Below, piece after piece: positions 19,255 to 29,192 of a stretch of DNA of 64,000 nt (its first letter is position 1; every line of letters begins with the position of its first letter). The position numbers and the translations under genes are program-made. Source of the stretch: an uncultured Ezakiella sp. (GTDB taxonomy: Bacteria > Bacillota > Clostridia > Tissierellales > Peptoniphilaceae); NCBI RefSeq assembly GCF_943913045.1, contig NZ_CALTVH010000002.1:62001-126000 (forward strand). Direction: 5' to 3'. Under the pieces are notes generated by a model, which saw only the letters and a program-made list of their open reading frames with translations, did no database searches and was not told where the DNA came from.

Positions 19255-19377
19255 GAAAAAGCCATCATCAAAAAATTTCTAACTATGAAAACTATCTTCA
19301 AAAATATCACTTAGGCTCAAAATCAATCTAAAATATTATTTTCTAAATACAACTTATAATTTTTACAAAATATAAGC

Positions 19378-19406
19378 ACAAAAAAACTGCGGCCTAACCG
19401 CAGTTT
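19378..19406 (-). terminator. Rho-independent terminator after folD
   Basis: A perfect 9-bp stem AAACTGCGG/CCGCAGTTT (19398-19406 with 19384-19392) with a 5-base loop is followed by TTTTTT on the minus strand. Confidence 0.9.
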
Positions 19407-19414
19407 AAATTTAC

Positions 19415-20263
19415 TTATTTGTTTTGATTCTTGCAAGCCTTTACAACTTGGCTTAAAAGAATTGTTGTTGTGATTGATCCAACCCCGCGTGGAACTGGTG
19501 TAATAGCAGCAACAAAGTCTTTAACATCATCAAAGTTTACGTCACCTGATAATTTGCCATCTGCTGTTGTACCTACTCCAACGTCGATTACTATTGAATC
19601 TTCTGTGAAGTAAGACTTATCAAGCATGGCTGGTCTGCCAAGAGCAGTTACAACTATATCAGCCCTCTTAGTGTGAGCCTTCAAGTCCTTGGTTCTTGAG
19701 TGACAAATGGTGACTGTAGCATTTTCTTGTAAAAGCATCATTGAAAGTGGTTTACCAACTACCATTGACCTGTTTATTACAACAACGTCTTTGCCCTCAA
19801 GCTCATAGCCGTGTCCTTTAATCATTTCCACAGCAGCCCTTGGTGTAGCAGGTTCTAGTCCTGTTGGATCACCTTCAAAAATCTTTTCTAAGTTTATAGG
19901 ATTCATAGCGTCAACATCTTTTTCAGCAACGATAACATTTTGCATCCTATCTTGGTCAATGTGCTTTGGAAGTGGTCTAAACATTAGAATTCCATTAACT
20001 TCCTTGTCATTGTTTAGCTTGACAAGTTCGGCTTCCAATTCTTCTGTTGTTGTTTCTTCTTTCAAAGTAACGAGTCTTACTAACAAGCCAATAGCTTCTG
20101 AAGCTTTGACTATAGCTCTTTCATAAGAAATATCTGAATCATTTTCGCCAACTCTTACAACAGCAATAGTAGGATTAATTCCCTTGGCTTTTAATTCTTC
20201 TATATCTTTTGATAGGCCTTCTTTTATTTGATCAGCAACAACTTTGCCTCTTAATTCTTTCAT
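19415..20263 (-). CDS. folD: FolD-type methylenetetrahydrofolate dehydrogenase, cyclohydrolase site altered
   Basis: FolD oxidises 5,10-methylene-THF to methenyl-THF and normally also hydrolyses it to 10-formyl-THF. The 282-residue length is typical. The Rossmann half is well preserved (NRSMVVGKPLSMMLL, ATVTICHSRT, DVGV, TPVPRGVGSITTTIL). In the catalytic half Tyr47 is present, but the residue four places later, normally the cyclohydrolase lysine, is Ile51. The usual VQLPLP segment reads MFRPLP, and DVDGF reads DVDAM. The enzyme may therefore be dehydrogenase-only, with the cyclohydrolase encoded elsewhere (for example FchA). It follows the NlpC/P60 gene by 14 bases and is closed by a terminator. 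Confidence 0.88.
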   Translation of the reverse strand: MKELRGKVVADQIKEGLSKDIEELKAKGINPTIAVVRVGENDSDISYERAIVKASEAIGLLVRLVTLKEETTTEELEAELVKLNNDKEVNGILMFRPLPKHIDQDRMQNVIVAEKDVDAMNPINLEKIFEGDPTGLEPATPRAAVEMIKGHGYELEGKDVVVINRSMVVGKPLSMMLLQENATVTICHSRTKDLKAHTKRADIVVTALGRPAMLDKSYFTEDSIVIDVGVGTTADGKLSGDVNFDDVKDFVAAITPVPRGVGSITTTILLSQVVKACKNQNK

Positions 20264-20277
20264 ATAATCTCCTTATA

Positions 20278-21288
20278 CTATAGAACGCGTCTAGCACATA
20301 CGTAACGAGTATTATAATACTTCTCGCTTAGAGAGTTAATCATAACCTTCATGTACGGTGCACTTGCGGCATGAATAAATTTATCATTTCCAATATACAT
20401 TCCAACGTGGCTTACTCCACTGCCTGAAGTATTAAAGAAAATTAAGTCTCCAGGTACCAATTCATCCCTCTTAATCAATTGGCCAAAGCCTGATTGAGAT
20501 GCACTTGATCTTGGTAGTTTAACTCCAAGTTGTTTGTAAACCCATGTTGTAAAGCCTGAGCAGTCAAATGAATTTGGGCCAGCAGTTGCGTATACATATG
20601 GTGTGTTTAGTTTTGTATGTGCTATTGCAACTACGTCATTTTCCAAGCCTGGGTTTCTGCTTGCGGCTCTTGATAATCTGTCTTTTATAATTTTTACAAA
20701 TTCTTTTTCAATAGTAAATTCTTTTTCATCTTTTGTGCTAGCGATAAATTTCCCATCAATATAACCATTTACAATAACAGGAGTACCAGCGGCTAACTTG
20801 GTTCCATCTATAAGTTGGATTAAGCCCGTAAGCTCACCTGTTACAACATTTGAAACGATTTCTTTGTCCAAATCACTTGACAAAACATATCCTGTTAGAT
20901 TGTCTGTTGTGAGAACAAATGAATATTCACCTTCATTTTTTTGAACGGTGATGGCTTCCCCTTCTAGCAATTGTCTTTTTACCTGATCTCCAGCCTTGTC
21001 TTCTTTTAGAGCTGTCAATCTTCTAACGGTAAATTCATTACTTTTCTTGTTAAACTGAATAATATTTTCGTAATCGATTTCTGCAGTTTGGCTGTCTTTT
21101 TGAACGACATAACCATTGGGAGTTTCCTTTAGGATTTCAACCTCTTCTCCCTCTACAAAGTTAATAACTGAGTTATCTTTTGTTTTTACATCGATTTTAT
21201 TTATGATAGTGCCAGTATCGAAAGTGGATAAAGCTAAGATAGAAATTGCTCCTACAAGCTTTATTGTCCCTTTTAAAAACTTGTTCAT
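20278..21288 (-). CDS. Secreted NlpC/P60 peptidoglycan endopeptidase
   Basis: This exported cysteine peptidase likely cuts cell-wall stem peptides. With the ATG at 21288 (strong AAAGGAGGA site) the protein has 336 residues: a signal peptide (about 1-25), two or three bacterial SH3-like modules (about 30-205) and a C-terminal NlpC/P60 domain. The triad is visible as Cys243 (FDCSGF), His294 (SHVGMYIG) and His306 (FIHAAS). A longer frame extends upstream to 21342 but would begin in front of the signal peptide, across the promoter. The gene has its own promoter and continues into folD. Confidence 0.92.
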   Translation of the reverse strand: MNKFLKGTIKLVGAISILALSTFDTGTIINKIDVKTKDNSVINFVEGEEVEILKETPNGYVVQKDSQTAEIDYENIIQFNKKSNEFTVRRLTALKEDKAGDQVKRQLLEGEAITVQKNEGEYSFVLTTDNLTGYVLSSDLDKEIVSNVVTGELTGLIQLIDGTKLAAGTPVIVNGYIDGKFIASTKDEKEFTIEKEFVKIIKDRLSRAASRNPGLENDVVAIAHTKLNTPYVYATAGPNSFDCSGFTTWVYKQLGVKLPRSSASQSGFGQLIKRDELVPGDLIFFNTSGSGVSHVGMYIGNDKFIHAASAPYMKVMINSLSEKYYNTRYVCARRVL

Positions 21289-21313
21289 AAATCCTCCTTT
21301 ATTTAACAAAATA

Positions 21314-21342
21314 ATTATATCAAAATTTGCCATTATTTGCAA
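21314..21342 (-). promoter_or_regulatory. Promoter of the NlpC/P60-folD unit
   Basis: TTGCAA (21337-21342), a 17-bp spacer and TATAAT (21314-21319) with an extended TGA lie on the minus strand, between the eno stop and the peptidase start. A 9-bp inverted repeat AAAATTTGC/GCAAATTTT (21339-21347 and 21322-21330) spans the -35 and spacer and could be an operator or a weak eno terminator. Confidence 0.75.
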
Positions 21343-21358
21343 ATTTTAAGGAGTTTAA

Positions 21359-22654
<1,296 letters not shown>

Positions 22655-23398
22655 TTACTCCTTAAATTCCACTATCCTCTTCCATGAATCAAATTTGAGA
22701 CTGGCGCCACCGACCAAGACCCCGTCAACATGTTCAGTTGCCATTATCTCGTCAATATTGCTGTCTTTAACACTGCCACCATATAAGAGATGAACATCAT
22801 CTTTAATACCCTTGTACATGTAATCAAGTGTATTTCTTATATATTCAAGGGCAGATTTTATATCAGAAGTGTGGGCTGTTTTTCCTGTACCGATTGCCCA
22901 AATTGGCTCGTAGGCATAAATGATTTTTCTTGCATCTTCTATATCAACACCTTCTAAACCTTCTTTTAATTCCTTATAAAGATAGGCTTCGTAAGTTGAG
23001 TTTTCTCTTTCGCTGATGGGCTCGCCAATGCAAAAGATTGGTGTAATTCCATTTTTAAGAGCAGCCTTAACTTTTTTATTTAAAAGCTCATTTGATTCAT
23101 TAAAAACTGTCCTGCGTTCAGAGTGGCCAACAATAGCATATTTGATTCCAAAGTCCTTGGCTTGTTCCAAAGAAATTTCCCCTGTAAAAGCTCCACTTGA
23201 CTCATAATAAAAATTTTGTATGCCATAGCTTTTACCTTTTAAATACTCTTCAGCCTGATATAAATATATATTTGGCAGGCAGATAATCATCTCGCGATTT
23301 TCTTTTTCTTCAATTTGCGAAAGATTTTTTAATAAGTCTTCGGATTCACTTTTAGACAGGTTCATCTTCCAATTTGCTGCTAAAATCTTTTTTCTCAT
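22655..23398 (-). CDS. tpiA: Triosephosphate isomerase
   Basis: TpiA interconverts dihydroxyacetone phosphate and glyceraldehyde 3-phosphate. Starting at the ATG at 23398, which overlaps the pgk stop by one base and follows GGAGG, the protein has 247 residues. Asn and Lys of the active site lie in AANWKMN (about 8-14), the electrophilic His in VGHSERR and the catalytic Glu in AYEPIWAIGTG. The frame remains open to 23416, but that would enter pgk and spoil the conserved N-terminus. Confidence 0.96.
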   Translation of the reverse strand: MRKKILAANWKMNLSKSESEDLLKNLSQIEEKENREMIICLPNIYLYQAEEYLKGKSYGIQNFYYESSGAFTGEISLEQAKDFGIKYAIVGHSERRTVFNESNELLNKKVKAALKNGITPIFCIGEPISERENSTYEAYLYKELKEGLEGVDIEDARKIIYAYEPIWAIGTGKTAHTSDIKSALEYIRNTLDYMYKGIKDDVHLLYGGSVKDSNIDEIMATEHVDGVLVGGASLKFDSWKRIVEFKE

Positions 23399-24579
23399 TA
23401 AGCTTCCTCCAAACACTTAATACCTGGTAATTCTTTACCTTCCATCATCTCAAGACTTGCTCCACCACCTGTTGAAACGTGGGTAACCTTGTCTTCGTAA
23501 CCAGAAAGTTTAACAGCAAGACTTGAATCTCCGCCGCCAATAATTGAAACACCACTGTTTTCTGCAACTGCCCTTGCAATTTCAAAAGTTCCTTTGGCAA
23601 AGTCCTTGTTTTCAAAAACTCCCATAGGCCCATTCCAAATTACAAGCTTGGCATGACCTATAGCTTGTGAGAAAATTTTAATTGTCTCTTCTCCAATATC
23701 CACAGCTATCAGATCTACCTTATCATCGTCAAGTTTAAGGGTTTTAATAACCTTTGAATCATCTAAGCTATCAGTCATAACTAGATCAAGAGGCAATAGT
23801 ATTTCAACATTTTTATCAGCGGATTCTTTTAACAAATCTTTAGCTAGGTCAATTTTTTCATCTTCAACTAAAGATTTGCCCATGTCATAACCTTGAGCTT
23901 TTAAGAAGGTGTTGGCCATAGCTCCGCCAATGATAATCTTATCAACCTTATTCATAAGATTTTCAATTACGCCAATTTTATCTGAAACTTTAGCACCACC
24001 TAAAATAGCCACAAAAGGATGCTTAGGATTATCCAAGTTTTCTTTGATGTATTTGATTTCATTTTCAACCAAAAATCCTGCTACAGCTGGTAAAATTTGC
24101 GAAACGCCAACATTTGAAGCATGTGCTCTGTGAGCTGTACCAAAAGCATCATTTACATAAATATCTCCGTGCTCTGCAAACTTCTTTGCAAGTTCTGGAT
24201 CATTTTTTTCTTCACCTGCATCATATCTGGTGTTTTGCAAGAGTAAAATGCTTCCGTCAAAATCCTTTGAAGCCTTTAGAGTATCTTCATTAACTGGACT
24301 TTCTATGTCAAAGAAAACAACTTTTTTGCCTGTTAATTCTTCTAACTTTTCAGCAACTGGCTTGAGTGAAAATTCGGGCTTGTATGTGCCCTTAGGGCGA
24401 CCAAGATGGCTCATCAAAACCACCTTGGCTCCTTGATCCATCAGATAATCTATGGTCTTCAGAGCTGATTTAATCCTAAAATCATCGGTTATCTTTCCGT
24501 CTTTCATAGGAACATTAAAATCAACTCTAACCAGTGCTCTTTTATTTTTAAAATCAATATCTCTAACAGTTTTTTTCAT
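23398..24579 (-). CDS. pgk: Phosphoglycerate kinase
   Basis: Pgk transfers phosphate from 1,3-bisphosphoglycerate to ADP, the first ATP-yielding step of lower glycolysis. The 393-residue protein has the conserved opening (KRALVRVDFNVP), the substrate arginine region SHLGRPKG, the hinge with GGAKVSDKIG, VIWNGPMGVFE and the nucleotide loop GGGDSSLAV. The start coincides with the gap stop (shared base), so gap and pgk are translationally coupled. Confidence 0.97.
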   Translation of the reverse strand: MKKTVRDIDFKNKRALVRVDFNVPMKDGKITDDFRIKSALKTIDYLMDQGAKVVLMSHLGRPKGTYKPEFSLKPVAEKLEELTGKKVVFFDIESPVNEDTLKASKDFDGSILLLQNTRYDAGEEKNDPELAKKFAEHGDIYVNDAFGTAHRAHASNVGVSQILPAVAGFLVENEIKYIKENLDNPKHPFVAILGGAKVSDKIGVIENLMNKVDKIIIGGAMANTFLKAQGYDMGKSLVEDEKIDLAKDLLKESADKNVEILLPLDLVMTDSLDDSKVIKTLKLDDDKVDLIAVDIGEETIKIFSQAIGHAKLVIWNGPMGVFENKDFAKGTFEIARAVAENSGVSIIGGGDSSLAVKLSGYEDKVTHVSTGGGASLEMMEGKELPGIKCLEEA

Positions 24580-25580
24580 TATATGCTCTTTGCTACCATT
24601 TTAGCTAAATCTACAACTCTGCAGGAATATCCCCATTCGTTATCGTACCATGAAACGATCTTTACCATGTTGTCTCCCATCATCATTGTGAGTTTACTAT
24701 CTACAATTGAGCTGCGTGGGTCTCCTTGGTAGTCAATGCTTACAAGTTCTTCATCTGAGAATCCTAAAATTCCCTTCATTTCATTTTCACTTGCTTTTTT
24801 CAAAGCAGCATTAACTTCTTCAACTGTAGCTGGTTTTTTAAGTTCTAATACAACGTCAACTACTGATACTGTAGGAGTTGGAACTCTGAGAGCGTAGCCA
24901 TTTAATTTTCCTTTTAATTCAGGAATAACTTCTGCAACAGCTTTAGCAGCTCCTGTTGTTGTAGGAACCATGCTCAAAGCAGCAGCTCTTGCACGGCGTC
25001 TGTCCTTCTTGTGTCTCTTATCAAGAAGCATTTGGTCTCCTGTATAAGCGTGGCAAGTTGTCATCATACCTTTCTCAATGCCAAAAGTATCTTCGATAAC
25101 CTTGGCTACTGGTGCAAGGCAGTTTGTTGTACAGCTTGCATTTGAAATAATATTTTGTTCTGGCTTATATGTGTCACAATTAACGCCCATAACAATTGTA
25201 TTGTCAAGGCCCTTACCAGGAGCAGTTAAAATAACTTTTTTAACGCTTCCTCTTAAGTGCTTGCCCAGGCCTTCCATATCCTTAAAAGCACCTGTTGAGT
25301 CGATAACAATTTCAACCCCGTGTTCTGACCAGTCGATTTCAGCTGGATCTCTAAATTGTGTAAAGTGCACCTTATGACCTTCGATATCAAAGCCATCGCC
25401 ATCAACTTTTATATCCTTGGTAAATTTACCATAAAGACTATCGTATTTAAATAGGTGTCTTAGGTCATCCAAGTCTCCACTAGCATTTATATGAACTAGT
25501 TCAAGACCATGGTCTTCCTCTAATAAAATCCTAGCTACGTCCCTACCAATTCTTCCAAAACCGTTAATTCCTACTTTCAT
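24579..25580 (-). CDS. gap: Glyceraldehyde-3-phosphate dehydrogenase (GapB-like cofactor motif)
   Basis: This enzyme oxidises glyceraldehyde 3-phosphate with phosphate to 1,3-bisphosphoglycerate. The 333-residue protein has the NAD(P) fold (INGFGRIGR at 4-12), catalytic Cys150 in SNASCTTNC and His177 in TTCHAYT. The cofactor-selecting loop reads HINASGDL around residues 30-37. The aspartate that normally favours NAD (IND) is replaced by Ala33, as recalled for NADP-preferring GapB proteins. It lies only 12 bases after the nucleoside permease gene, with GGAGG at the start and no clear promoter of its own. Confidence 0.94.
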   Translation of the reverse strand: MKVGINGFGRIGRDVARILLEEDHGLELVHINASGDLDDLRHLFKYDSLYGKFTKDIKVDGDGFDIEGHKVHFTQFRDPAEIDWSEHGVEIVIDSTGAFKDMEGLGKHLRGSVKKVILTAPGKGLDNTIVMGVNCDTYKPEQNIISNASCTTNCLAPVAKVIEDTFGIEKGMMTTCHAYTGDQMLLDKRHKKDRRRARAAALSMVPTTTGAAKAVAEVIPELKGKLNGYALRVPTPTVSVVDVVLELKKPATVEEVNAALKKASENEMKGILGFSDEELVSIDYQGDPRSSIVDSKLTMMMGDNMVKIVSWYDNEWGYSCRVVDLAKMVAKSI

Positions 25581-25592
25581 TTTAACCTCCTA

Positions 25593-26525
25593 CTAATTTT
25601 TCTTTACGTATTGCAATCCATTTGCCTTTGGTGACCTGCTCTTACCTGATGTTATTACCAATATTATTAAAGTAAGAACATAAGGTAGCATAGAAAGCAC
25701 AGAGCTTGGGATTTGTGTATTTCCACCACCAAAGTGAATTGCAAGTCCTTGTGCAAGGCCAAACAATAATGAAGCCATTAATGCCCCTTGCGGTTTCCAA
25801 TTTCCAAATATCATAGCTGCAAGAGCAATAAATCCTTGCCCGCTTACCAAAGTCGTTCTAAAGTTTGCAACAACAGCTATTGACAAACTTGCTCCTCCTA
25901 GTCCAGCCAAGAAACCACTTGACAAGACACCGAAATATTTAATTTTTCTAACATTTATACCCAGAGTGTCCGCTGCTAGAGGGTGTTCACCAACTGCGCG
26001 CATTCTGAGACCAAGCTTTGTATTATATAAAATTATATATACGACTACAACCAAGATTAGAGCAATATAAAATGTTGCATATTGGTTGAAAACTGACTTT
26101 AAAAATGAACCTTCGGCAAAGGTGTTTTTAAAAAGTTGTGGTAATTTTTGATCCATTGTTAGTGGCTTTGAAGTTGCACCACCATCAAAGAATATCCTGC
26201 ACAAAAAGAGCGCAAGTCCAGGCCCCAAAAAGTTAATTGCAGTACCACTTACAACATGGTCAGCCCCAAACTTAATTGTAGCTAAAGCATGTGGAATTGC
26301 AAGTATTAAACCAGCTAAACCTCCACACAAAAACGCTAGCCAAGGACTGCCTGAGAAATGTGCAACTGTCGCTGCCGTTAAAGCCCCTATGGACATTATA
26401 CCTTCAAGACCAATGTTTACAACACCGGTGTTTTCACTCATTACCCCACCTATGGCTGCGTAGATAAGAGGAGTTGCATACATAAATGTTATACCAATAA
26501 TAATTCCAATTTCTTGTAAACTCAT
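25593..26525 (-). CDS. Nucleoside (BmpA-type) ABC importer permease 2
   Basis: This 310-residue permease of the branched-chain/ribose family has about eight to ten hydrophobic segments. Conserved stretches are TPLIYAAIGGVMSENTGVVNIGLEGIM near the N-terminus and GQGFIALAAMIFGNWKP near residues 225-240. Such paired permeases with a BmpA lipoprotein import purine nucleosides (NupA-NupBC, YufNOPQ systems). The start shares a base with the stop of the upstream permease. The gene runs almost directly into gap. Confidence 0.9.
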   Translation of the reverse strand: MSLQEIGIIIGITFMYATPLIYAAIGGVMSENTGVVNIGLEGIMSIGALTAATVAHFSGSPWLAFLCGGLAGLILAIPHALATIKFGADHVVSGTAINFLGPGLALFLCRIFFDGGATSKPLTMDQKLPQLFKNTFAEGSFLKSVFNQYATFYIALILVVVVYIILYNTKLGLRMRAVGEHPLAADTLGINVRKIKYFGVLSSGFLAGLGGASLSIAVVANFRTTLVSGQGFIALAAMIFGNWKPQGALMASLLFGLAQGLAIHFGGGNTQIPSSVLSMLPYVLTLIILVITSGKSRSPKANGLQYVKKN

Positions 26526-27631
26526 TATATTTCCTCCTTAGCTTCCATAGATGATTCTGTTTTCTTTTTGTTTTTGAAAACAAAAGGTATAGAGATGAAA
26601 AATACTATAAATCCGATCATAATTGAAACGATTTCTCCAGGTACACCAACACTTAGAGTTAACTTTCCTCCGCCGTATTTGAGAGCTGAGAAAAGTAAAG
26701 ACACTGGAATAACTGCAAGTGGATTATTAAGTGCGATTAGTGCGATTGCGATTCCGTCAAATCCAACGCCTTGCATTAGAGCAAGAACACCAATCCTGTG
26801 TGTTACACCAAGTACATCAACAGCTCCTGCGAGTCCGCCAATAGCACCTGAAATAAACATAGCCTGTACTATCTTTTGATTTACTGAAATTCCTGAGAAT
26901 TTTGCTGCATCTTTATTTAGACCTACAGCTTTTAATTCAAAACCCAGAGTAGTCTTTTTTAATATAAACCATGTTACTATTGCAACCAATATACCAACTA
27001 GAAGCCCTAAGTTTACAGGAGCCTTTAAGAAATTCCCCCAGAAGCTATTTCCTGCTAAATACTCCATGCCAGCTTCAGTGGACTTCCATGAATCCAATAT
27101 TCTAATACTTGCATTTGGTGAAATGTTATAAGAAAAGTCACTGTTTGGCTGCCTAATAGCAGTGAGTGTCAAAACATAGTTATTAAAGTAAAGAGCAATC
27201 CAGTTTAGCATAATTGAAGAAATAACTTCATTTACATTGAACTTAGCCTTTAAAACTCCTACAAAAGCTGCATATAATCCACCAGCTAAAAATGCACATA
27301 GCATACAAAAAATCGGATGAATAACAGGTGGTAAGTCCACTAGAATACCTGCACATGTAGCTGCCACAGAGCCTATAATAAACTGACCCTCAATACCAAT
27401 GTTAAAAAGTCCAGTTTTAAATGCAAAGGCAGCAGCAATTCCCGTTAATAGAAGTGGCGCCATATTTACAAGCGTATAGCTCATCGAGGTAGGCGTATTA
27501 AAGATTCCATAAAATAAATTATACATAACCTTTATTGGATTATGGCCTGCAAATAAAAGTACAATAGATCCAAACAATATACCGACTAAAATTGATAGCA
27601 AGGCCGTACTTATTCTTTTTTTATTATTCAT
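26525..27631 (-). CDS. Nucleoside (BmpA-type) ABC importer permease 1
   Basis: This 368-residue membrane protein is the larger permease of the pair, with a typical N-terminal helix followed by YNLFYGIF, the conserved TGLFNIGIEGQFIIG block (about 74-88), FNVNEVISSIMLNWIALYFNN and GFDGIAIALIALNNP. It overlaps the end of the ATPase gene by 8 bases. Function follows from the complete four-gene module: BmpA lipoprotein, double ATPase and two permeases. Confidence 0.9.
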   Translation of the reverse strand: MNNKKRISTALLSILVGILFGSIVLLFAGHNPIKVMYNLFYGIFNTPTSMSYTLVNMAPLLLTGIAAAFAFKTGLFNIGIEGQFIIGSVAATCAGILVDLPPVIHPIFCMLCAFLAGGLYAAFVGVLKAKFNVNEVISSIMLNWIALYFNNYVLTLTAIRQPNSDFSYNISPNASIRILDSWKSTEAGMEYLAGNSFWGNFLKAPVNLGLLVGILVAIVTWFILKKTTLGFELKAVGLNKDAAKFSGISVNQKIVQAMFISGAIGGLAGAVDVLGVTHRIGVLALMQGVGFDGIAIALIALNNPLAVIPVSLLFSALKYGGGKLTLSVGVPGEIVSIMIGFIVFFISIPFVFKNKKKTESSMEAKEEI

Positions 27632-29141
27632 TTTTACCTCCTGCCATCAAAAGTCCTAATTCATTTTCATTTGTCTCTGAAGCTTTTTTCTGATCTACAA
27701 TCTTGCCATCAAAGATAACAGCAATTTCGTCTGATAAATTTAATATTTCATCAAGTTCAAAGCTTACTAATAAGATTGCCTTGCCCTTGTTGCGTTCGTT
27801 TACAATTGCCCTGTGGACATATTCGATTGCCCCAACGTCCAAACCCCTTGTTGGCGTAACTGCAATCAAAATATCTGGATCTTCTGTGATTTGTCTGGCG
27901 ATAATGACCTTTTGTTGGTTACCACCAGATAAACTACCAGCAGAAACAGAACCATCTGTGGGTCTAATATCAAAGTTGTCAATAAGTTCTTGTCCACGTT
28001 CTCTAAGTTTATCTTCTTGTAAGATACCCTTCTTTGAAAGTGGCTCGTTTTTAATTCTTAAAATAGAAAGGTTGTAATCAACAGGATACTCTAAAACCAA
28101 ACCGTGCTTCTGTCTGTCTTCAGGTATGGATAATAATTTGCTATCAATAATTTCCTTTGGACTTTTGTTTTGAACTTCTTTTCCATTTATAAATATCTTG
28201 CCTTCTTTAGCTGCCGTCATTCCAGTAATAGCGTCCACAAGTTCAATTTGTCCGTTGCCATCAACACCAGCCAAGCCAAGGATTTGTCCTTTCTTTAGTT
28301 CCAAATTCAATCCGCGAACTCTTTCTCTTTTATCTAAGTCATCAACCTTAAGGTTCTCAACTTTCAAGCAAACTTCCCCTACTTCAACTTCAGGCTTTTC
28401 AACAGCAAATACAACTTCTCTACCAACCATCATATTGGCTAAGTCTTGTTCTGTGACATCGCATACATTTACTGTGTCAATCTTTTTTCCCCGCCTAATA
28501 ATCGTACATCTATCGGCCATAGATTTAATTTCTCTAAGCTTGTGAGTAATTATTATAATAGTTTTGCCTTCAGCTTTTAAATTATTTACAATACCAATAA
28601 AATCTTCTATCTCTTGCGGAGTTAAAACAGCCGTTGGCTCGTCAAAAATAATAATGTCAGCTCCCCTATAAAGAGCTTTGAGGATTTCAACTCTTTGCTG
28701 CATACCAACACTAATATTCATAACTTTGGCATCAGGATCAACATTTAAACCATATCTATCAATCAATTCTTTAATAGTATCTTTGGCAGCGTTCTTATCC
28801 AAGAACATTCCCTTGGTAGGTTCATTGCCTAGAATAATATTTTCAGTAACAGTAAATACATCAACTAACATAAAGTGTTGGTGAACCATTGCAATTTTAT
28901 GGTTGATAGCATCTAGTGGTGAGTTAATAACAACCTTTTTACCATCTAAGAATATCTCCCCCTCATCAGCTGTATAGAGGCCATACAATATATTCATAAG
29001 AGTTGATTTACCCGCACCATTTTCTCCAAGCAGAGAGTGAACTTCGCCTTTTCTTATTTCTAAGTTAATTTTATTATTTGCAATGTTGTCACCAAAAATC
29101 TTGGTGATATCAGACATTTTAATCAAATTATCTTCGGCCAT
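27624..29141 (-). CDS. Nucleoside ABC importer ATP-binding protein (two ABC domains)
   Basis: This 505-residue ATPase contains two fused nucleotide-binding domains, as in ribose/nucleoside importers. Domain 1 has Walker A LGENGAGKST (about 38-47) and Walker B IIIFDEPTAVLTP. Domain 2 has the degenerate GVDGNGQIEL P-loop (about 293-302), signature LSGGNQQK and the altered Walker B ILIAVTPTRGLD. The degeneracy of the second site is usual for this family. ATG at 29141 has GGAGG upstream; a terminator-like hairpin separates it from bmpA. Confidence 0.93.
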   Translation of the reverse strand: MAEDNLIKMSDITKIFGDNIANNKINLEIRKGEVHSLLGENGAGKSTLMNILYGLYTADEGEIFLDGKKVVINSPLDAINHKIAMVHQHFMLVDVFTVTENIILGNEPTKGMFLDKNAAKDTIKELIDRYGLNVDPDAKVMNISVGMQQRVEILKALYRGADIIIFDEPTAVLTPQEIEDFIGIVNNLKAEGKTIIIITHKLREIKSMADRCTIIRRGKKIDTVNVCDVTEQDLANMMVGREVVFAVEKPEVEVGEVCLKVENLKVDDLDKRERVRGLNLELKKGQILGLAGVDGNGQIELVDAITGMTAAKEGKIFINGKEVQNKSPKEIIDSKLLSIPEDRQKHGLVLEYPVDYNLSILRIKNEPLSKKGILQEDKLRERGQELIDNFDIRPTDGSVSAGSLSGGNQQKVIIARQITEDPDILIAVTPTRGLDVGAIEYVHRAIVNERNKGKAILLVSFELDEILNLSDEIAVIFDGKIVDQKKASETNENELGLLMAGGKNE

Positions 29142-29158
29142 GTGCCCTCCTTATCTTT

Positions 29159-29186
29159 AAAAAAAAGCGACCTAAAGATAGGTCGC
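29159..29186 (-). terminator. Intra-operon terminator or attenuator between bmpA and the ATPase gene
   Basis: A perfect 7-bp GC-rich stem GCGACCT/AGGTCGC (29167-29173 with 29180-29186) with a 6-base loop is followed by at least eight T on the minus strand. Its position just after bmpA would make partial read-through yield much more binding protein than transporter. Confidence 0.85.
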
Positions 29187-29192
29187 CTCTTT

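Noticed and set aside
19198..19414. T-box or other leader RNA before pcrA-ligA-gatCAB
   Set aside because: The promoter sits only about 29 bases from the pcrA start, leaving no room for a leader; the rest is AT-rich without conserved T-box elements.
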